In this document: in pieces, positions 19,535 to 29,362 of the stretch | Numbering within the stretch: position 1 is the stretch's first letter | How the letters are laid out: each line of letters begins with the position of its first letter | DNA from: Acinetobacter genomosp. 15BJ | GTDB lineage: Bacteria > Pseudomonadota > Gammaproteobacteria > Pseudomonadales > Moraxellaceae | Direction of reading: 5' to 3' | Assembly (NCBI RefSeq): GCF_000400715.1 | Contig: NZ_KE007345.1 | Location: 382,351-446,350 of the forward strand | DNA length: 64,000 nucleotides | Notes under the pieces: generated by a model | Database searches by the model: none | Seen by the model: the letters and a program-made list of their open reading frames with translations, nothing else | What the model was told of the DNA's origin: nothing | Position numbers and translations under genes: made by a program

Positions 19535-20716
19535 TTATTTACGCTGTTGATTTTTTAGATAGTCTTGAATGCTCATTGGCGATGAACGTGGCGTAGAACT
19601 TGCTGTTGCGCCCACTGGTGCATCCGTATTTGCACGTTTGCTGATCGCAGGAACATCATCTTCATCAACTGGTTGCTGAGCCGCTTGAGCAGACGGTGCA
19701 TGTGAAACTACAGCACGTCTTTTCTGATCAACTTCACTTGCATTACGGGTTAAACCTGTTGCGATAACAGTCACACGAAGCTCATCACGCGCATCTGGGT
19801 CAAATACCGTACCATAGAAGATCTCACCTTCATCCAAATCAACGATCTGGTTCACGACATCAGTAATGATTTCAGTTTCACGCAGGGTAATATCATCCCC
19901 GCCCGTAATGTTAATCAATACGCCTTTTGCATTAATAATATTCACATTATCAAGCAATGGGCTACGGATTGCCTGTTCAGCAGCTTGGCGAGCACGATCT
20001 TCACCACGACCTAAACCAGCACCCATCATGGCATAACCACGTGTACTCATCGCTGTTTTCAAGTCAGCAAAGTCAAGGTTAATATGACCACGGTTTACCA
20101 CAAGATCAAAAATACTACGCACTGCATTCAGCAACACATCATCTGCCTTTTTATAGGCATCTTTCATTGAAATATCACCATAAACGCTGAGTAAGCGCTG
20201 GTTTGGAATGATGATCAATGAATCAACATGTGCTTCTAAAGCATCAATGCCTTTTTCAGCAGACTTTTGACGACGACGGCCTTCAAAGTTGAATGGTGTA
20301 GTCACCACACCTACGGTCAAGATACCCATTTCTTTGGCAACTTCCGCAACCACTGGTGCAGCACCTGTACCTGTACCACCACCCATGCCGGCAGTGACAA
20401 ACACCATGTCAGTACCTTCAAGATGCTGACGAATCACTTCACGGCTTTCTTCCGCTGCGATTTGACCCACTTCTGGATTCGCGCCTGCACCTAAACCACG
20501 TGTACTTTGTTCACCCAATTGAATTTTGAATGGGGCGTTCATACTATCCAATGCTTGTTTGTCTGTATTTGCACAAACGAACTTTACACCTTGGATATCA
20601 GATTGCGCCATGTGCTGCACGGCATTACCGCCACCACCACCAACGCCAAATACTGTGAAACGGGCTTGACCGTTGCCATTGTCTAGTTCATCTTCTATAA
20701 ATTCAAATGAGGCCAT
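19535..20716 (-). CDS. ftsZ: Cell division GTPase FtsZ
   Basis: 393 residues. Tubulin-like protein that forms the Z ring. The GTP-binding signature [13 protein letters not shown] is near residue 108; the T7 synergy-loop region [11 protein letters not shown] is near 208. A variable linker leads to the C-terminal peptide [13 protein letters not shown], the region that in other bacteria contacts FtsA and ZipA. It lies downstream of ftsA in the division cluster with a 164-bp gap that probably contains a promoter. Confidence 0.98.
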   Translation of the reverse strand: MASFEFIEDELDNGNGQARFTVFGVGGGGGNAVQHMAQSDIQGVKFVCANTDKQALDSMNAPFKIQLGEQSTRGLGAGANPEVGQIAAEESREVIRQHLEGTDMVFVTAGMGGGTGTGAAPVVAEVAKEMGILTVGVVTTPFNFEGRRRQKSAEKGIDALEAHVDSLIIIPNQRLLSVYGDISMKDAYKKADDVLLNAVRSIFDLVVNRGHINLDFADLKTAMSTRGYAMMGAGLGRGEDRARQAAEQAIRSPLLDNVNIINAKGVLINITGGDDITLRETEIITDVVNQIVDLDEGEIFYGTVFDPDARDELRVTVIATGLTRNASEVDQKRRAVVSHAPSAQAAQQPVDEDDVPAISKRANTDAPVGATASSTPRSSPMSIQDYLKNQQRK

Positions 20717-20880
20717 GACCTTTAGATTTCCTAATATTAATGGCAGTTACTTCAGCCCGTTACTGCCCTGATTTTTAAACAACTGATGTTTAGGATGCTG
20801 TTCAATAATCGCTAGCTTGTCAAGTACAGTGGCTGATTTAGAACAACTTCCTAACAAATTTTCCCAAAAATAACTACAAC

Positions 20881-22143
20881 TTAAAAGATGGCCTTTAATT
20901 TGCTATTTAATGCATTCCAACCATTGGCAACACGATCAACAAAACTACGATCACTTGCTTCTTCTGGCTCTTCAACCGTATCTTGCAAATCACTTTGGCT
21001 AAACATCAACAAGCCAGATGCGGTTGCGTACATTGAACGACGCAATGCAGCTAAATGTTGATCATCCGCATAAACCTGTAATGGTGGGTTGCCCAAATGA
21101 GCAGACACACCCAACATACGGCGCGCCAAATTCACCATACCCTCAATTTGACAAGAATCGCCAGTCAGTACCACACCATGATAGAGGCCATGAATCGCAC
21201 CGCTATGTTCCAATTCTTCACGGATTAAAGTGAAGATTTCTTCATAACGCGCAATGATGATTTCTGCAAGTTCAATACGACTGATGGTTTGTGTTCCATC
21301 AATCGCTTGCACTTGAATCATGTGATCTGGCTTAACGACGCTTAAATCAACACAACCGTGTAAAATCTTGATGCGTTCTGCTTCTTCCGTGGTGGTCTGC
21401 AAAACAGCCGCAATATCACGCGTCACATTCTCACCACCACGCGGCAAGGTCCGTGCTAAGGCTAAGCGACCATCTAGGTACACTGCAATATTGGTAATGC
21501 CCGCACCAATATCAACCAGACACACACCATACTCTTTTTCGTCTTTGAGCAGACTGGCTTCAGCGGTTGCCAAGCAAGACACCACCATTTTCTCCACCCC
21601 GATATTGGCCCCTTTCATGGCACGATCAAGGTTTTGCATGGTGCTGATCGGCATCATCATTAACTGATAATGCCCAGTCATACTATGCGCCGACATATTC
21701 ACAGGGTTTTGCACCCATTCCGCTGAATCACCCAACTCAAAGCCCAATGGCACAGCACTAGCCAGATAATAGTCTGGCGATACATGACTGGCTTTGGCCA
21801 ACTCTAGCGCGCGCACCACTTCATTTGTCGTAATAATATGATCGTGGTTGGCAACAGGAGTACGGCCTGACGCATAAAAACTTTGTAATTCAGTACTTGG
21901 AATCGACACCCACGCACTATGAATACGACACTCAGCCATATCCTCGGCTTCGGATACCGCATTCTTAATCGCCGCAATGACCTTGTCTAAGCTAACAATC
22001 TTGCCTTTAACCATACCTCGGTTGCGAGCAGTTGCCATGCCAATGACTTGGATCTTATCTGGTGCATGGATCTTACCAATCAAAACTGAGACTTTATGAG
22101 TCCCAATATCAATCGCAACAACTGAGGGAACAGCTTCACTCAT
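20881..22143 (-). CDS. ftsA: Cell division protein FtsA
   Basis: 420 residues. Actin-fold membrane tether for FtsZ. Phosphate-binding motif VAIDIGTHKVSVLIG at residues 8-22, a second nucleotide motif CLVDIGAGITNIAVY near residue 205, and the 1C subdomain in between. The C-terminus ends in an amphipathic helix (VANGWNALNSKLKAIF) that serves as the membrane-targeting sequence. It lies 61 bp after ftsQ and is probably co-transcribed with it. Confidence 0.97.
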   Translation of the reverse strand: MSEAVPSVVAIDIGTHKVSVLIGKIHAPDKIQVIGMATARNRGMVKGKIVSLDKVIAAIKNAVSEAEDMAECRIHSAWVSIPSTELQSFYASGRTPVANHDHIITTNEVVRALELAKASHVSPDYYLASAVPLGFELGDSAEWVQNPVNMSAHSMTGHYQLMMMPISTMQNLDRAMKGANIGVEKMVVSCLATAEASLLKDEKEYGVCLVDIGAGITNIAVYLDGRLALARTLPRGGENVTRDIAAVLQTTTEEAERIKILHGCVDLSVVKPDHMIQVQAIDGTQTISRIELAEIIIARYEEIFTLIREELEHSGAIHGLYHGVVLTGDSCQIEGMVNLARRMLGVSAHLGNPPLQVYADDQHLAALRRSMYATASGLLMFSQSDLQDTVEEPEEASDRSFVDRVANGWNALNSKLKAIF

Positions 22144-22204
22144 TACTTCAATACCATATCTTTAGTGTTGTTTAGGACGATTGCCCTTTATTTTAAGCCA
22201 CGTA

Positions 22205-23062
22205 TTATGGCTTTGCCTGAATTGCCCCTGCAAGGCTTGTGTCATCAATCGTTACAACTAACTGACCATTGACAATCTTCGGCGGAGTTGCGTTTTTCCA
22301 CTGAATGGCAAGACCATTCCGATAACGCAAATCGATTGCCGTGATTTTTGACCATACAGGTTTTAAATCCGTTTGTGCCAAATGGCTTAAGCGTTGCAAC
22401 TTATTCATAGTTTGATCTTGGTCTACAATAATCCGTAAACCCGAATCAAACTGCATGAACCACGTCATACGCTCGGTTAAATACAATTCTTTTAATCTCA
22501 AATTCGCTGGATGAAATAACTGATTAATTTCATTATAGCGACGCATCATCATTTTGGATTGGCTGGCTGGCCCATGTAAAAGCGGCAAGTTTGGATGTGC
22601 TGTTGGCACCGCCTCACTAAATACATCACCATTGTCACTGAGCAAACGCCCTGTTCCCCAACGTGCAATCGCATGACGCGGCATCACCCGTACCCGAATT
22701 GCATTTGGCCAAGCCCGTGACACTACCACACGATCAACCCATGACACTTTTAACGCTTGATCTCGAATTTGTTCTAAATCTGAAGTGAAATAGTTATCTT
22801 TAATAATTGGACTCAGATATTGAACTAACTGTTGGTTCTCAATATCAGAATTGGTTCCAACCACCTGCAACTGCGCCGCTTTTGCATCGGTCATGACTTT
22901 ATATAAGCCAAACAAACCCAATGCCAAAACAGCAAATGCAATCACTAACAAGACCCAACCGCCCGCATTCACCATTTTTTGTTTAGGCGAAGGCGGTTTC
23001 TCGTGAATCGAGCTAATGGCTGGCCGCGTTTTACGGCGCATCGAGGCAGGAAGCTGAGCCAT
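22205..23062 (-). CDS. ftsQ: Cell division protein FtsQ
   Basis: 285 residues. A cytoplasmic N-tail, one membrane helix (about residues 33-57, WVLLVIAFAVLALGLFGLY), a POTRA domain (LQVVGTNSDIENQQL, about 70-135) and a beta domain. FtsQ links early and late divisome proteins (FtsB/FtsL) in the periplasm. It starts 6 bp after the ddl stop in the same operon. Confidence 0.95.
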   Translation of the reverse strand: MAQLPASMRRKTRPAISSIHEKPPSPKQKMVNAGGWVLLVIAFAVLALGLFGLYKVMTDAKAAQLQVVGTNSDIENQQLVQYLSPIIKDNYFTSDLEQIRDQALKVSWVDRVVVSRAWPNAIRVRVMPRHAIARWGTGRLLSDNGDVFSEAVPTAHPNLPLLHGPASQSKMMMRRYNEINQLFHPANLRLKELYLTERMTWFMQFDSGLRIIVDQDQTMNKLQRLSHLAQTDLKPVWSKITAIDLRYRNGLAIQWKNATPPKIVNGQLVVTIDDTSLAGAIQAKP

Positions 23063-23068
23063 AAATCG

Positions 23069-23995
23069 TTAAGCCGACGTTACTAAGGTTTGCTCTAAAA
23101 TCGCAACACAGAGCTGATCAAAACTATAACCTACAGCTTGCGCTGCTTTTGGCACCAAAGAGTGACTGGTCATTCCCGGAACAGTATTCACTTCCAACAA
23201 CCAGAAGTTACCCTGCTCGTCTTGCATCGCATCAATACGGCCCCAACCTTCCGCACCTACCGCTTGGAAAGCACGTAAGCACAATGCTTGTAAGCTTTTC
23301 TCTTCTGCCTCGCTTAGACCACAAGGAATGCCATATTCCACATCATTACGCTGATACTTTGCTTCATAGTCATAGAAGGCAACGTCTGCGGGTGGCTGTA
23401 AACGAATCACGGGTAATGGTTGACCATTTAAGAATGAAATCGTGAATTCACGACCTGTGATCCATTTTTCTGCCATTACTACTGCATCATGCTGCGTGGC
23501 TTTTTCAATTGCCGCAGCAAAATCTTCAGCTTTCTCAACCTTACTCATGCCGACACTTGAGCCTTCATGTACAGGTTTGATAATCACTGGCAAGCCCAAT
23601 TCAGCAATCACTGCATCCAGATCGGTATCTTTAGTGACAATACGATAAGGTGCTGTTGGCAGATCACTGCCTTGCCAGATTTGCTTGGTTTTAACTTTAT
23701 CCATACCAATCGCAGAACCTTGTACACCCGTACCAGTATAAGGAAGGTTTAACCACTCCAATACACCTTGGATCTGACCGTCTTCACCACCACGACCATG
23801 TAATACGATAAAAGCACGATCATAGCCAACCAATTCAGTCACACTACGATCTTGTGGGTCAAATGCTTCTGCCTGAACGCCCGAACGTAATAACGCCTCT
23901 AAAACAGCTTGCCCGCTGTCCAATGACACAGCACGCTCAGCCGACTTCCCACCAAACAACACAGCAACTTTGCCGAATTTTGCAGCATTTGACAC
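23069..23995 (-). CDS. ddl: D-alanine--D-alanine ligase
   Basis: 308 residues, ATP-grasp enzyme making the D-Ala-D-Ala dipeptide. Motifs: VLFGGKSAERAVSLDSG at the N-terminus, HGRGGEDGQIQG near 65, IIKPVHEGSSVGM near 145, and the C-terminal LLEVNTVPGMTSHSLVPKAA with conserved metal/substrate Asn, Gly and Ser. It lies between murC and ftsQ, the ddlB position of the division cluster. Confidence 0.96.
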   Translation of the reverse strand: MSNAAKFGKVAVLFGGKSAERAVSLDSGQAVLEALLRSGVQAEAFDPQDRSVTELVGYDRAFIVLHGRGGEDGQIQGVLEWLNLPYTGTGVQGSAIGMDKVKTKQIWQGSDLPTAPYRIVTKDTDLDAVIAELGLPVIIKPVHEGSSVGMSKVEKAEDFAAAIEKATQHDAVVMAEKWITGREFTISFLNGQPLPVIRLQPPADVAFYDYEAKYQRNDVEYGIPCGLSEAEEKSLQALCLRAFQAVGAEGWGRIDAMQDEQGNFWLLEVNTVPGMTSHSLVPKAAQAVGYSFDQLCVAILEQTLVTSA

Positions 23996-24032
23996 GTTTA
24001 TATCCTTAAAAAAACTTCATATATTCTATTAA

Positions 24033-24099
24033 ATCCCTCCCCGCCTCCCTTTGAAAAGGGAGGGGTTCCCCCTTTGTTAAAGGGGGTTAGGGGGATTTG
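24033..24099. repeat. Palindromic REP-like intergenic repeat overlapping the murC stop
   Basis: The element starts AAATCCCTCC and ends GGGGGATTT, inverted copies of each other. Inside are two hairpins: CTCCCTTT/AAAGGGAG and CCCCCTTT/AAAGGGGG. On the minus strand it reads AAATCCCCCTAACCCCC, a string I recall as common between Acinetobacter genes. The last murC codons and its TAA lie within it. Confidence 0.65.
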
Positions 24100-25538
24100 G
24101 CATACAAGCGATGCTGAGCCAATTCTACCGAAATTGCGCCAACGTTACCCGCGCCTTGTGTTAATAACAGGTCATTTGCTTGTAACACTTTTTGTAAAAC
24201 GTTCGGTAAATTGCCTTCCACTGGATCAACCAAAATTGGTTCAACCTCACCACGTAGACGAATACTACGCGCTAAAGCACGACTATCAGCGCCCACAATC
24301 GGCTTTTCACCTGCCGGATAAACTTCCAGTAATAACAACTGATCCACTTGTGATAACACATCAACAAAGTCATCAAAACAATCACGGGTACGGCTAAAAC
24401 GGTGCGGCTGGAACAACATTACCAAACGACGGTCTGGATGGCTGGCACGTGCTGCTTTAATGGTTGCTTCAACTTCTTTTGGATGGTGACCATAGTCATC
24501 CACCAATTTCACCAAGCCTTCATCAACCTCAAATTCGCCCTGAACTTGGAAGCGACGACCAACACCACTAAAGCCTTCTAAGGCACGGCAAATCGCGCCA
24601 TCAGACACGCCTTCATCAGTTGCTACACCAATCGCAGCAAGTGCATTCAAGACATTATGCAAACCTGGTTGATTGATAGTGACACGCAATGGCTCACGGT
24701 CTTTACGCAATACGGTAAAATGCGACTGCATACCTTCTTGTGCAACATCCACCGCACGAATGTCGTTGTCTTCAGCAAAACCATAGGTTAAGACTGGACG
24801 CCCCACCCGCGGAAGAATCTCACGGATATTGGCATCATCGCCACAGACCACAGCCAAACCATAGAATGGCAGGTTATGTAAGAACTGGATAAAGGTATCT
24901 TTTAACTTATCAAAGCTGCCTTCATAAGTATCCATGTGATCCGCATCGATATTGGTCACGATCGCAGCCATCGGTTGCAAATACAAGAAGGATGCATCTG
25001 ATTCATCTGCTTCTGCCACGATAAAACGACTTTCACCGAGCGCTGCATTCACACCAGTGCTATTCAGCAAACCACCGATCACATAAGTTGGATCAAGGTT
25101 TTCTTCCGCCAACATGGTGGTCAATAAGCTTGTTGTCGTGGTTTTACCATGTGTTCCCGCAACCGCAATCCCGTGACGGTAGCGCATCAACTCACCCAAC
25201 ATTTCCGCACGACGCACGATTGGGGTACGTTGTTCGATGGCTGCTTTAATTTCTGGGTTTTCAGGATCAATCGCTGTCGACACCACCAGTACATTGGCAT
25301 TTTTAATATTGTCAGCCGAGTGCCCAATAAATACCTTAATACCATTGGCCTCAAGTTGAGCCGTGGTTTTCGACGCTTTAATGTCTGAGCCTGAAATTTT
25401 ATAACCTTGGTTACTCAATACTTCGGCAATACCGCACATCCCCGCACCACCAATACCAACAAAGTGGATATTTTTAATACGGCGCATTTCTGGCACTTTA
25501 ATCAGCTTTTTGGCTTGGTTTGGATTTGTAGGAGACAT
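24087..25538 (-). CDS. murC: UDP-N-acetylmuramate--L-alanine ligase
   Basis: 483 residues. Adds L-Ala to UDP-MurNAc with ATP. Mur-ligase motifs: the Rossmann [17 protein letters not shown] near residue 24, P-loop [12 protein letters not shown] near 127, the EADESDASF block near 178, and [13 protein letters not shown] near 350. The final codons (KSP-stop) are formed by a REP-like repeat. The gene lies 13 bp downstream of murG in the operon. Confidence 0.97.
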   Translation of the reverse strand: MSPTNPNQAKKLIKVPEMRRIKNIHFVGIGGAGMCGIAEVLSNQGYKISGSDIKASKTTAQLEANGIKVFIGHSADNIKNANVLVVSTAIDPENPEIKAAIEQRTPIVRRAEMLGELMRYRHGIAVAGTHGKTTTTSLLTTMLAEENLDPTYVIGGLLNSTGVNAALGESRFIVAEADESDASFLYLQPMAAIVTNIDADHMDTYEGSFDKLKDTFIQFLHNLPFYGLAVVCGDDANIREILPRVGRPVLTYGFAEDNDIRAVDVAQEGMQSHFTVLRKDREPLRVTINQPGLHNVLNALAAIGVATDEGVSDGAICRALEGFSGVGRRFQVQGEFEVDEGLVKLVDDYGHHPKEVEATIKAARASHPDRRLVMLFQPHRFSRTRDCFDDFVDVLSQVDQLLLLEVYPAGEKPIVGADSRALARSIRLRGEVEPILVDPVEGNLPNVLQKVLQANDLLLTQGAGNVGAISVELAQHRLYAKSP

Positions 25539-25551
25539 AAATAAACTCGAA

Positions 25552-26649
25552 TTACAATTTTTTAATCAGATCAACCACATGCTGTGTTGCATTCGGTTGT
25601 GCTTGTTGACGTGCTTTTACAGCCATTTCAGAGAGTAGCTGACGATTTAATAAGGTCGCTAATAACTCATCTAAAACAGCAGGTGTCATGTCTGCTTGCT
25701 GGCAAATCTTGGCTGCGCCAGCATTGGCCAAGAATTTTGCATTTGCCGTTTGGTGGTCATCCACCGCAATCGGTAAAGGCACAAAAATCGCCGCCAAACC
25801 TGCGGTTGCGACTTCCGTCACCGTTAAAGCACCAGCACGGCATATAATCAAATCTGCTTCACTATAGGCTTTTGCCATATCGTGAATAAAGGGTTCCACT
25901 TGAATATCCAAACTCGCAGGTGCACCTTGATATAGTGCACGCGTGGCATCTTGCTTGTTTTGACCACACTGATGAAAGACCTTCAGCGGAACATTGACCT
26001 TTTTCAAAGCCTCAGGCAAACGCTCATTCAATGCTTGTGCGCCCAGTGAACCCCCCACAATTAGAAGATTGATCGGCAATTGTTCTTGTTCACGGGTTTG
26101 ATAGCGCCAAGAAGGATTTAAAATCGCAGTAATCTCCGCACGCACAGGATTACCTGTGGTCACGACTTTATCACTGTTTGCAAATGTATTTGGAAAAGCC
26201 TGACACACGGTCTTGGCAATACGTGCCAATTGGGTGTTGGTAAACCCTGCAATCGCATTTTGCTCATGAATCAGCACAGGAATACCCAGCAAACGTGCAG
26301 CCAAGCCACCTGGACCTGCCACATAACCACCAAAACCCGCCACAGCATCAATCTTGAGCTGTTTCATATAGCGCATGGCGCTTAGGGTGGCTTTTAAAAT
26401 TTTAAACGGTGCACTGATTTTACGGACAAGGCCATTGCCGCGCACACCTTGAATATCAATTTGATAAATCGGAATATTTTGATCTTTCAGCAACCGATTT
26501 TCCATTCCCGTAGGCGTCGCTAACCAAGAGACTTGGCAGCCTTCCTGTTGCAGCTGTTTGGCAACAGCAAGCGCGGGAAACACATGCCCACCTGTACCTG
26601 CTGCCATCATCATGACATGTTTGGGTTTGTTCTGCGGTGAATTGGTCAC
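25552..26649 (-). CDS. murG: UDP-N-acetylglucosamine--undecaprenyl-PP-MurNAc-pentapeptide transferase
   Basis: 365 residues. This GT-B glycosyltransferase at the inner membrane makes lipid II. Motifs: [15 protein letters not shown] near residue 16, [20 protein letters not shown] near 104, [11 protein letters not shown] near 128, and the donor-site [17 protein letters not shown] near 270. It is the first gene of the murG-murC-ddl-ftsQ-ftsA run in this window. gshB lies upstream on the same strand but behind its own hairpin. Confidence 0.97.
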   Translation of the reverse strand: MTNSPQNKPKHVMMMAAGTGGHVFPALAVAKQLQQEGCQVSWLATPTGMENRLLKDQNIPIYQIDIQGVRGNGLVRKISAPFKILKATLSAMRYMKQLKIDAVAGFGGYVAGPGGLAARLLGIPVLIHEQNAIAGFTNTQLARIAKTVCQAFPNTFANSDKVVTTGNPVRAEITAILNPSWRYQTREQEQLPINLLIVGGSLGAQALNERLPEALKKVNVPLKVFHQCGQNKQDATRALYQGAPASLDIQVEPFIHDMAKAYSEADLIICRAGALTVTEVATAGLAAIFVPLPIAVDDHQTANAKFLANAGAAKICQQADMTPAVLDELLATLLNRQLLSEMAVKARQQAQPNATQHVVDLIKKL

Positions 26650-26813
26650 GGTCTAATTCTTCAACTCAAAAAAGAAGGTTATCGTATATTGTTTTCGGGA
26701 GTTATTTTAATCCTAAAGTTTCATTCACGAAAAGCGAATTTCACCTGTTTACAACAGAAAGCTGGGCTTTTTTCGATTCTTTGTTAAAAACAAGGTTCTG
26801 CCGATATACAAAA

Positions 26814-26852
26814 GCCCGTTTGCCTGCCAATTTCGCTGACATTCAAACGGGC
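26814..26852 (-). terminator. Probable terminator of gshB
   Basis: GCCCGTTTG and CAAACGGGC pair around a 21-nt loop, followed on the minus strand by a short T run. The long loop makes it less certain. Confidence 0.6.
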
Positions 26853-26876
26853 AATTCGGTCAAAAATGCAACTTTT

Positions 26877-27821
26877 TTAGTTTTTACGACCTGCTTCTAA
26901 AACATCGAAAAGATCATCGGCAATTGAGGTGCCAAATTGTGCATCGATCTCACGAATACAGGTTGGACTGGTCACGTTAATTTCAGTCACATAGTTACCG
27001 ATCACATCCAAGCCAACAAAGACCAGACCTTTTTCACGCAGGAATGGACCGACTTTTGCCGCAATCAATTTATCATTTTCAGTCAGTGGACGAGCTTGAC
27101 CTAAACCACCTGCGGCCAAGTTACCCCGCACTTCGCCATTTTGCGGAATCCGCGCCAAGCAATATGGAATCGGTTCGCCATTGACCAGCAAGATGCGTTT
27201 ATCGCCTTCGACAATTTCAGGGATATAACGTTGCGCCATGATTGGACGCGTACCCATTTCAGTGAGCATTTCCAAAGTCGAACCAATGTTTACCCCATCT
27301 TGATATAAACGGAAAATCCCCATACCACCCATCCCATCCAAAGGCTTCACAATCACATCACCATGTTCTTTGATAAATTCACGAATCAGGCTTTGTTGTG
27401 AGGTCACCAAAGTGGGTACTTGTAATTCAGGGAATTGGGTCGCGAATAGCTTTTCATTACAGTCACGTAATGATTGTGGTTTGTTGATAATCCACACCCC
27501 TTCACGCTCGGCCTGTTCCAAAATATAGGTGGTATAGACAAAATTCATGTCGAACGGTGGGTCTTTACGCATCAACACCACATCGTAATCCGCCAACGAT
27601 TCTTTGCGTTGCTCACCCAACTCATAGTAATGGTTGTAGTCTTCAAATACTTTCAGCGGTGAGATCAGGCCAAATGCTTTGCCTTGGTCGATATATAAAT
27701 CGTGTTGTAATGCATAACCCAATTCATGTCCGCGACGGCTGGCCGCCCATAACATCGCCATAGTTGAATCTTTTTTAAGATTCACAGTTTCAATCGGGTC
27801 CATCACGACCAGTACACGCAT
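26877..27821 (-). CDS. gshB: Glutathione synthetase
   Basis: 314 residues, ATP-grasp enzyme joining gamma-glutamylcysteine and glycine. N-terminal VLVVMDPIETVNLKKDSTMAM, ATP-binding VVLMRKDPPFDMNFVY, VIVKPLDGMGGMGIF near 150, and the C-terminal INVTSPTCIREID are all family hallmarks. Two glutathione-using enzymes, a glutathione peroxidase just upstream and a GST at 36.9 kb, are in the same window. Confidence 0.97.
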   Translation of the reverse strand: MRVLVVMDPIETVNLKKDSTMAMLWAASRRGHELGYALQHDLYIDQGKAFGLISPLKVFEDYNHYYELGEQRKESLADYDVVLMRKDPPFDMNFVYTTYILEQAEREGVWIINKPQSLRDCNEKLFATQFPELQVPTLVTSQQSLIREFIKEHGDVIVKPLDGMGGMGIFRLYQDGVNIGSTLEMLTEMGTRPIMAQRYIPEIVEGDKRILLVNGEPIPYCLARIPQNGEVRGNLAAGGLGQARPLTENDKLIAAKVGPFLREKGLVFVGLDVIGNYVTEINVTSPTCIREIDAQFGTSIADDLFDVLEAGRKN

Positions 27822-28037
27822 AATCTGACGCTCGTATTTTTAATCTTGGCAAAAAGTATAGCGAAGTTTACTGATGATGTTTAAACAAGTTATGTAATTA
27901 TTAAATCTAAAAAAATCTAATTTATTCAAATCACTAGATTCAATTTACTTGAATAGACTATTTTATTAGGGATAAAAATTTACTGGCAAATGAATCCATC
28001 GCCAGTAATTTTTAAAGCATCGCATTTTAAATTCAAA

Positions 28038-28517
28038 TTAAGCCAAAAGCTTTTGAATATCTTTGGCAATTTTTTCAGGTTTGGTGATTGGGGCATAGCG
28101 TTTGACCACTTCACCGTTTTGATTGATCAGAAATTTAGTGAAGTTCCATTTAATGCTGCTGCCTAACAGACCTTTGGCTTCAGAAGTGAGATATTGATAC
28201 AAAGGATGTGCGGTTGGGCCATTCACATCGACCTTGGCAAACATTGGGAAAGATACGCCATAATTACGCTGACAGAAGCTACCAATTTCTTCATTGCTGG
28301 ATGGATCTTGGTTGGCAAATTGGTTACATGGAAAACCGAGAATCACCAAACCTTGCTGTTGATAGTCCTGATATAACTTTTCCAAACCTTCAAATTGTGG
28401 CGTTAGACCACACTGACTCGCCGTATTGACCACCAATAACACTTTGCCTTGGTAATCGGCGAGGTTCTTTTGTTCGCCTTCTAACAGTTCAGCCTGAAAA
28501 TCATAAATCTTGCTCAT
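28038..28517 (-). CDS. Glutathione peroxidase (Cys type)
   Basis: 159 residues of thioredoxin fold. The peroxidatic residue is Cys ([16 protein letters not shown], about residue 35), not selenocysteine. The family [12 protein letters not shown] (about 60-71, resolving Cys and catalytic Gln) and WNFTKFL (about 125, Trp/Asn) follow. Related to E. coli BtuE; such enzymes often use thioredoxin as reductant. It is divergent from the OhrR-like regulator, with a palindrome in the shared promoter region, suggesting peroxide-responsive control. Confidence 0.93.
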   Translation of the reverse strand: MSKIYDFQAELLEGEQKNLADYQGKVLLVVNTASQCGLTPQFEGLEKLYQDYQQQGLVILGFPCNQFANQDPSSNEEIGSFCQRNYGVSFPMFAKVDVNGPTAHPLYQYLTSEAKGLLGSSIKWNFTKFLINQNGEVVKRYAPITKPEKIAKDIQKLLA

Positions 28518-28604
28518 AGGTGTTCTCTCTTCTATCTATCCAATGGTGGATTTGCTCAAAATAATTTGCTGAATCATTCAGCTTGCTCATTTAATATTTC
28601 ACAC

Positions 28605-28628
28605 AATTATCTTGTGTGCAAGTTAATT
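28605..28628. promoter_or_regulatory. OhrR/MarR-type operator palindrome
   Basis: AATTAT-CTTG-TGTG-CAAG-TTAATT: ten-base arms with one mismatch around a 4-bp centre. It lies in the divergent region between glutathione peroxidase and the OhrR-like gene, the expected place and size for a MarR-dimer site. Binding is inferred. Confidence 0.6.
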
Positions 28629-28699
28629 ATACGCAATATACTTTTCAAGCAATCCAATTTATACTGAATGTTCAACAACCGAGTCGAGGACAAATCATC

Positions 28700-29152
28700 A
28701 TGGCTGAAGTTTCATTTTTGGATAACCAAGTGTGTTTTGCCATGTATTCCGCGACCAATGCGATGATTCGCCAATATCGCCCTTTGCTGCAGGAACATGA
28801 TCTGACCTATCCGCAATTTATTGTATTGCTGGCTTTGTATGAACAAGACAATGTGATGTTGTCTGAAATTGGGCAAAAGACTTTTTTTGATTCTGGAACG
28901 CTGACACCGATTATTAAAAAACTTGAAGAAAAGCAGTTTTTAAAGCGTGTTGCGGTCAAAGAAGATGAACGGATGAAAAAAGTGATTTTGCTGGAAAAAG
29001 CACTGGTTTCAAAAGATGAAATTACCCTGATTCCGTTTAAGCTCGCCTGCTCATTGGGTATGGACCCGAATGATTTAGTGGCGATTCATAACTTATGCCA
29101 TCGTTTTCTAAAGGGTTTGGAACAATCTAAACTCGAGAGTCTGGAAAATTAA
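28700..29152 (+). CDS. ohrR: OhrR-like MarR-family peroxide-sensing repressor
   Basis: 150 residues. The N-terminal Cys (DNQVCFAMYSA, Cys near residue 12) aligns with the single sensing cysteine of OhrR. Next come the Tyr-containing YRPLLQEHDLTYPQFIVLLALYE and a winged helix with LSEIGQKTFFDSGTLTPIIKKLEE. OhrR releases DNA when that Cys is oxidised by organic hydroperoxides. The start at 28700 follows GAGGA; a longer frame has no family support. No ohr gene is adjacent; the divergent gene is a glutathione peroxidase, which may be the target. Confidence 0.88.
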   Translation: MAEVSFLDNQVCFAMYSATNAMIRQYRPLLQEHDLTYPQFIVLLALYEQDNVMLSEIGQKTFFDSGTLTPIIKKLEEKQFLKRVAVKEDERMKKVILLEKALVSKDEITLIPFKLACSLGMDPNDLVAIHNLCHRFLKGLEQSKLESLEN

Positions 29153-29362
29153 ATGCAGCAAGCGATTGTGTGTTTTCATCTCGATGAGGAAGGACATTAC
29201 GTTGCTGATCTTGCTTGTGGGCATGAGCAACATGTGCGCCATGATCCACCGTGGCAAAATCGCCCTTGGGTGTTAACCGAACAAGGACGTAAAGAAAAAT
29301 TAGGGATGATGTTGGAATGTAAGAAATGTGAGGAAGGAAAAAACTCAATATTATCGTCTTAA
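29153..29362 (+). CDS. DUF3565 small protein
   Basis: 69 residues, beginning immediately after the ohrR stop (TAA then ATG). It contains CGHEQHVRHDPPW and CKKC motifs, giving a likely metal-binding Cys/His set, and the NRPWVLTEQGR block I associate with DUF3565. Function unknown. Co-transcription with ohrR suggests a redox or metal link. Its last ~12 bp overlap the end of the convergent gene. Confidence 0.8.
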   Translation: MQQAIVCFHLDEEGHYVADLACGHEQHVRHDPPWQNRPWVLTEQGRKEKLGMMLECKKCEEGKNSILSS

